Origin: Rhizobiaceae bacterium
GTDB taxonomy: Bacteria > Pseudomonadota > Alphaproteobacteria > Rhizobiales > Rhizobiaceae
DNA length: 6,385 bases
Assembly: GCA_913776675.1 (NCBI GenBank)
Contig: CAJYRE010000185.1
Location: forward strand, 1-6,385
Direction of reading: 5' to 3'
This document shows positions 6,274 to 6,385 of this stretch, in pieces. A program made the translations under genes and the position numbers. How positions within the stretch are numbered: position 1 is the stretch's first letter; each line of letters begins with the position of its first letter. A model generated the notes under the pieces. The model saw only the letters and a program-made list of their open reading frames with translations, made no database searches and was not told the origin of the DNA.

Positions 6274-6385
6274 ATGGAGCGGCAAGCATTTATTGATCGG
6301 TTTGGCGGCGTGTTTGAACATTCGCCGTTTATCGCCCAGCGTGCCTTTGATGCCGGTTTGATTGCGGAGCCTGTGACTGTCGAGG
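6274..6385 (+). CDS. uraD: OHCU decarboxylase UraD, N-terminal part (3' end outside window)
   Basis: An ATG at 6274 with GGAAGG five bases upstream opens a frame that runs off the window after 37 codons. The peptide begins MERQAFIDRFGGVFEHSPFI and continues AQRAFDAGL. This matches the N-terminus of 2-oxo-4-hydroxy-4-carboxy-5-ureidoimidazoline decarboxylase as I remember it, notably the FGGVFEHSP motif. The enzyme decarboxylates OHCU stereospecifically to (S)-allantoin, the substrate of PuuE at the other end of the window. Catalytic residues lie beyond the visible part and cannot be checked. Its upstream gap is AT-rich and divergent from the chemoreceptor, so uraD probably has its own promoter here and may head further uricolytic genes outside the window. 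Confidence 0.85.
   Translation, partial: MERQAFIDRFGGVFEHSPFIAQRAFDAGLIAEPVTVE

Noticed and set aside
6050..6289. 79-codon - strand frame across the divergent gap
   Set aside because: It overlaps the uraD start and the probable promoters, with no motif and AT-driven composition.

Overview
The window looks like chromosomal DNA from an alphaproteobacterium, most likely of the Rhizobiaceae (Rhizobium, Agrobacterium or Allorhizobium type). This rests on three things: the style of the PuuE and UraD ends, the alphaproteobacterial-type chemoreceptor with a second HAMP-like segment, and intergenic palindromic mosaic repeats resembling elements I remember from rhizobial genomes. The species call is inference; no search was possible.

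Layout. Positions 1-324 (+) are the last 107 codons of puuE, an allantoinase. A 198-base gap with two palindromic sites leads to a membrane-bound sensor diguanylate cyclase at 523-2412 (+). A 329-base gap holds a 17-base repeat, a perfect bidirectional terminator hairpin and a symmetric repeat hairpin. A zinc-type, CAD/YahK-like alcohol dehydrogenase follows at 2742-3788 (-). A 403-base gap with no convincing gene, holding another copy of the repeat family, separates it from a methyl-accepting chemotaxis protein at 4192-5991 (-). A 282-base divergent gap follows, and the first 37 codons of uraD (OHCU decarboxylase) begin at 6274 (+).

How the genes relate. puuE and uraD act in the same route: UraD makes (S)-allantoin from OHCU and PuuE hydrolyses allantoin to allantoate. 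Both lie on the + strand at opposite ends of the window, separated by about 5.95 kb of genes unrelated to purine breakdown. The three genes between them each appear to be a single transcription unit. The cyclase and the chemoreceptor are both extracytoplasmic small-molecule sensors with Cache-type domains, one feeding c-di-GMP and the other the chemotaxis array; the dehydrogenase is a soluble enzyme with no evident link to either.

I found no transposase, integrase, tRNA, rRNA or CRISPR array. No clearly new multi-gene system is visible. The items most worth a second look are the split uricolytic gene pair, the repeat hairpin with mirrored ribosome-binding sites and start codons on both strands, the diguanylate cyclase with a GGEEL signature and no RxxD site, and the dehydrogenase that has lost two of its four structural-zinc cysteines.
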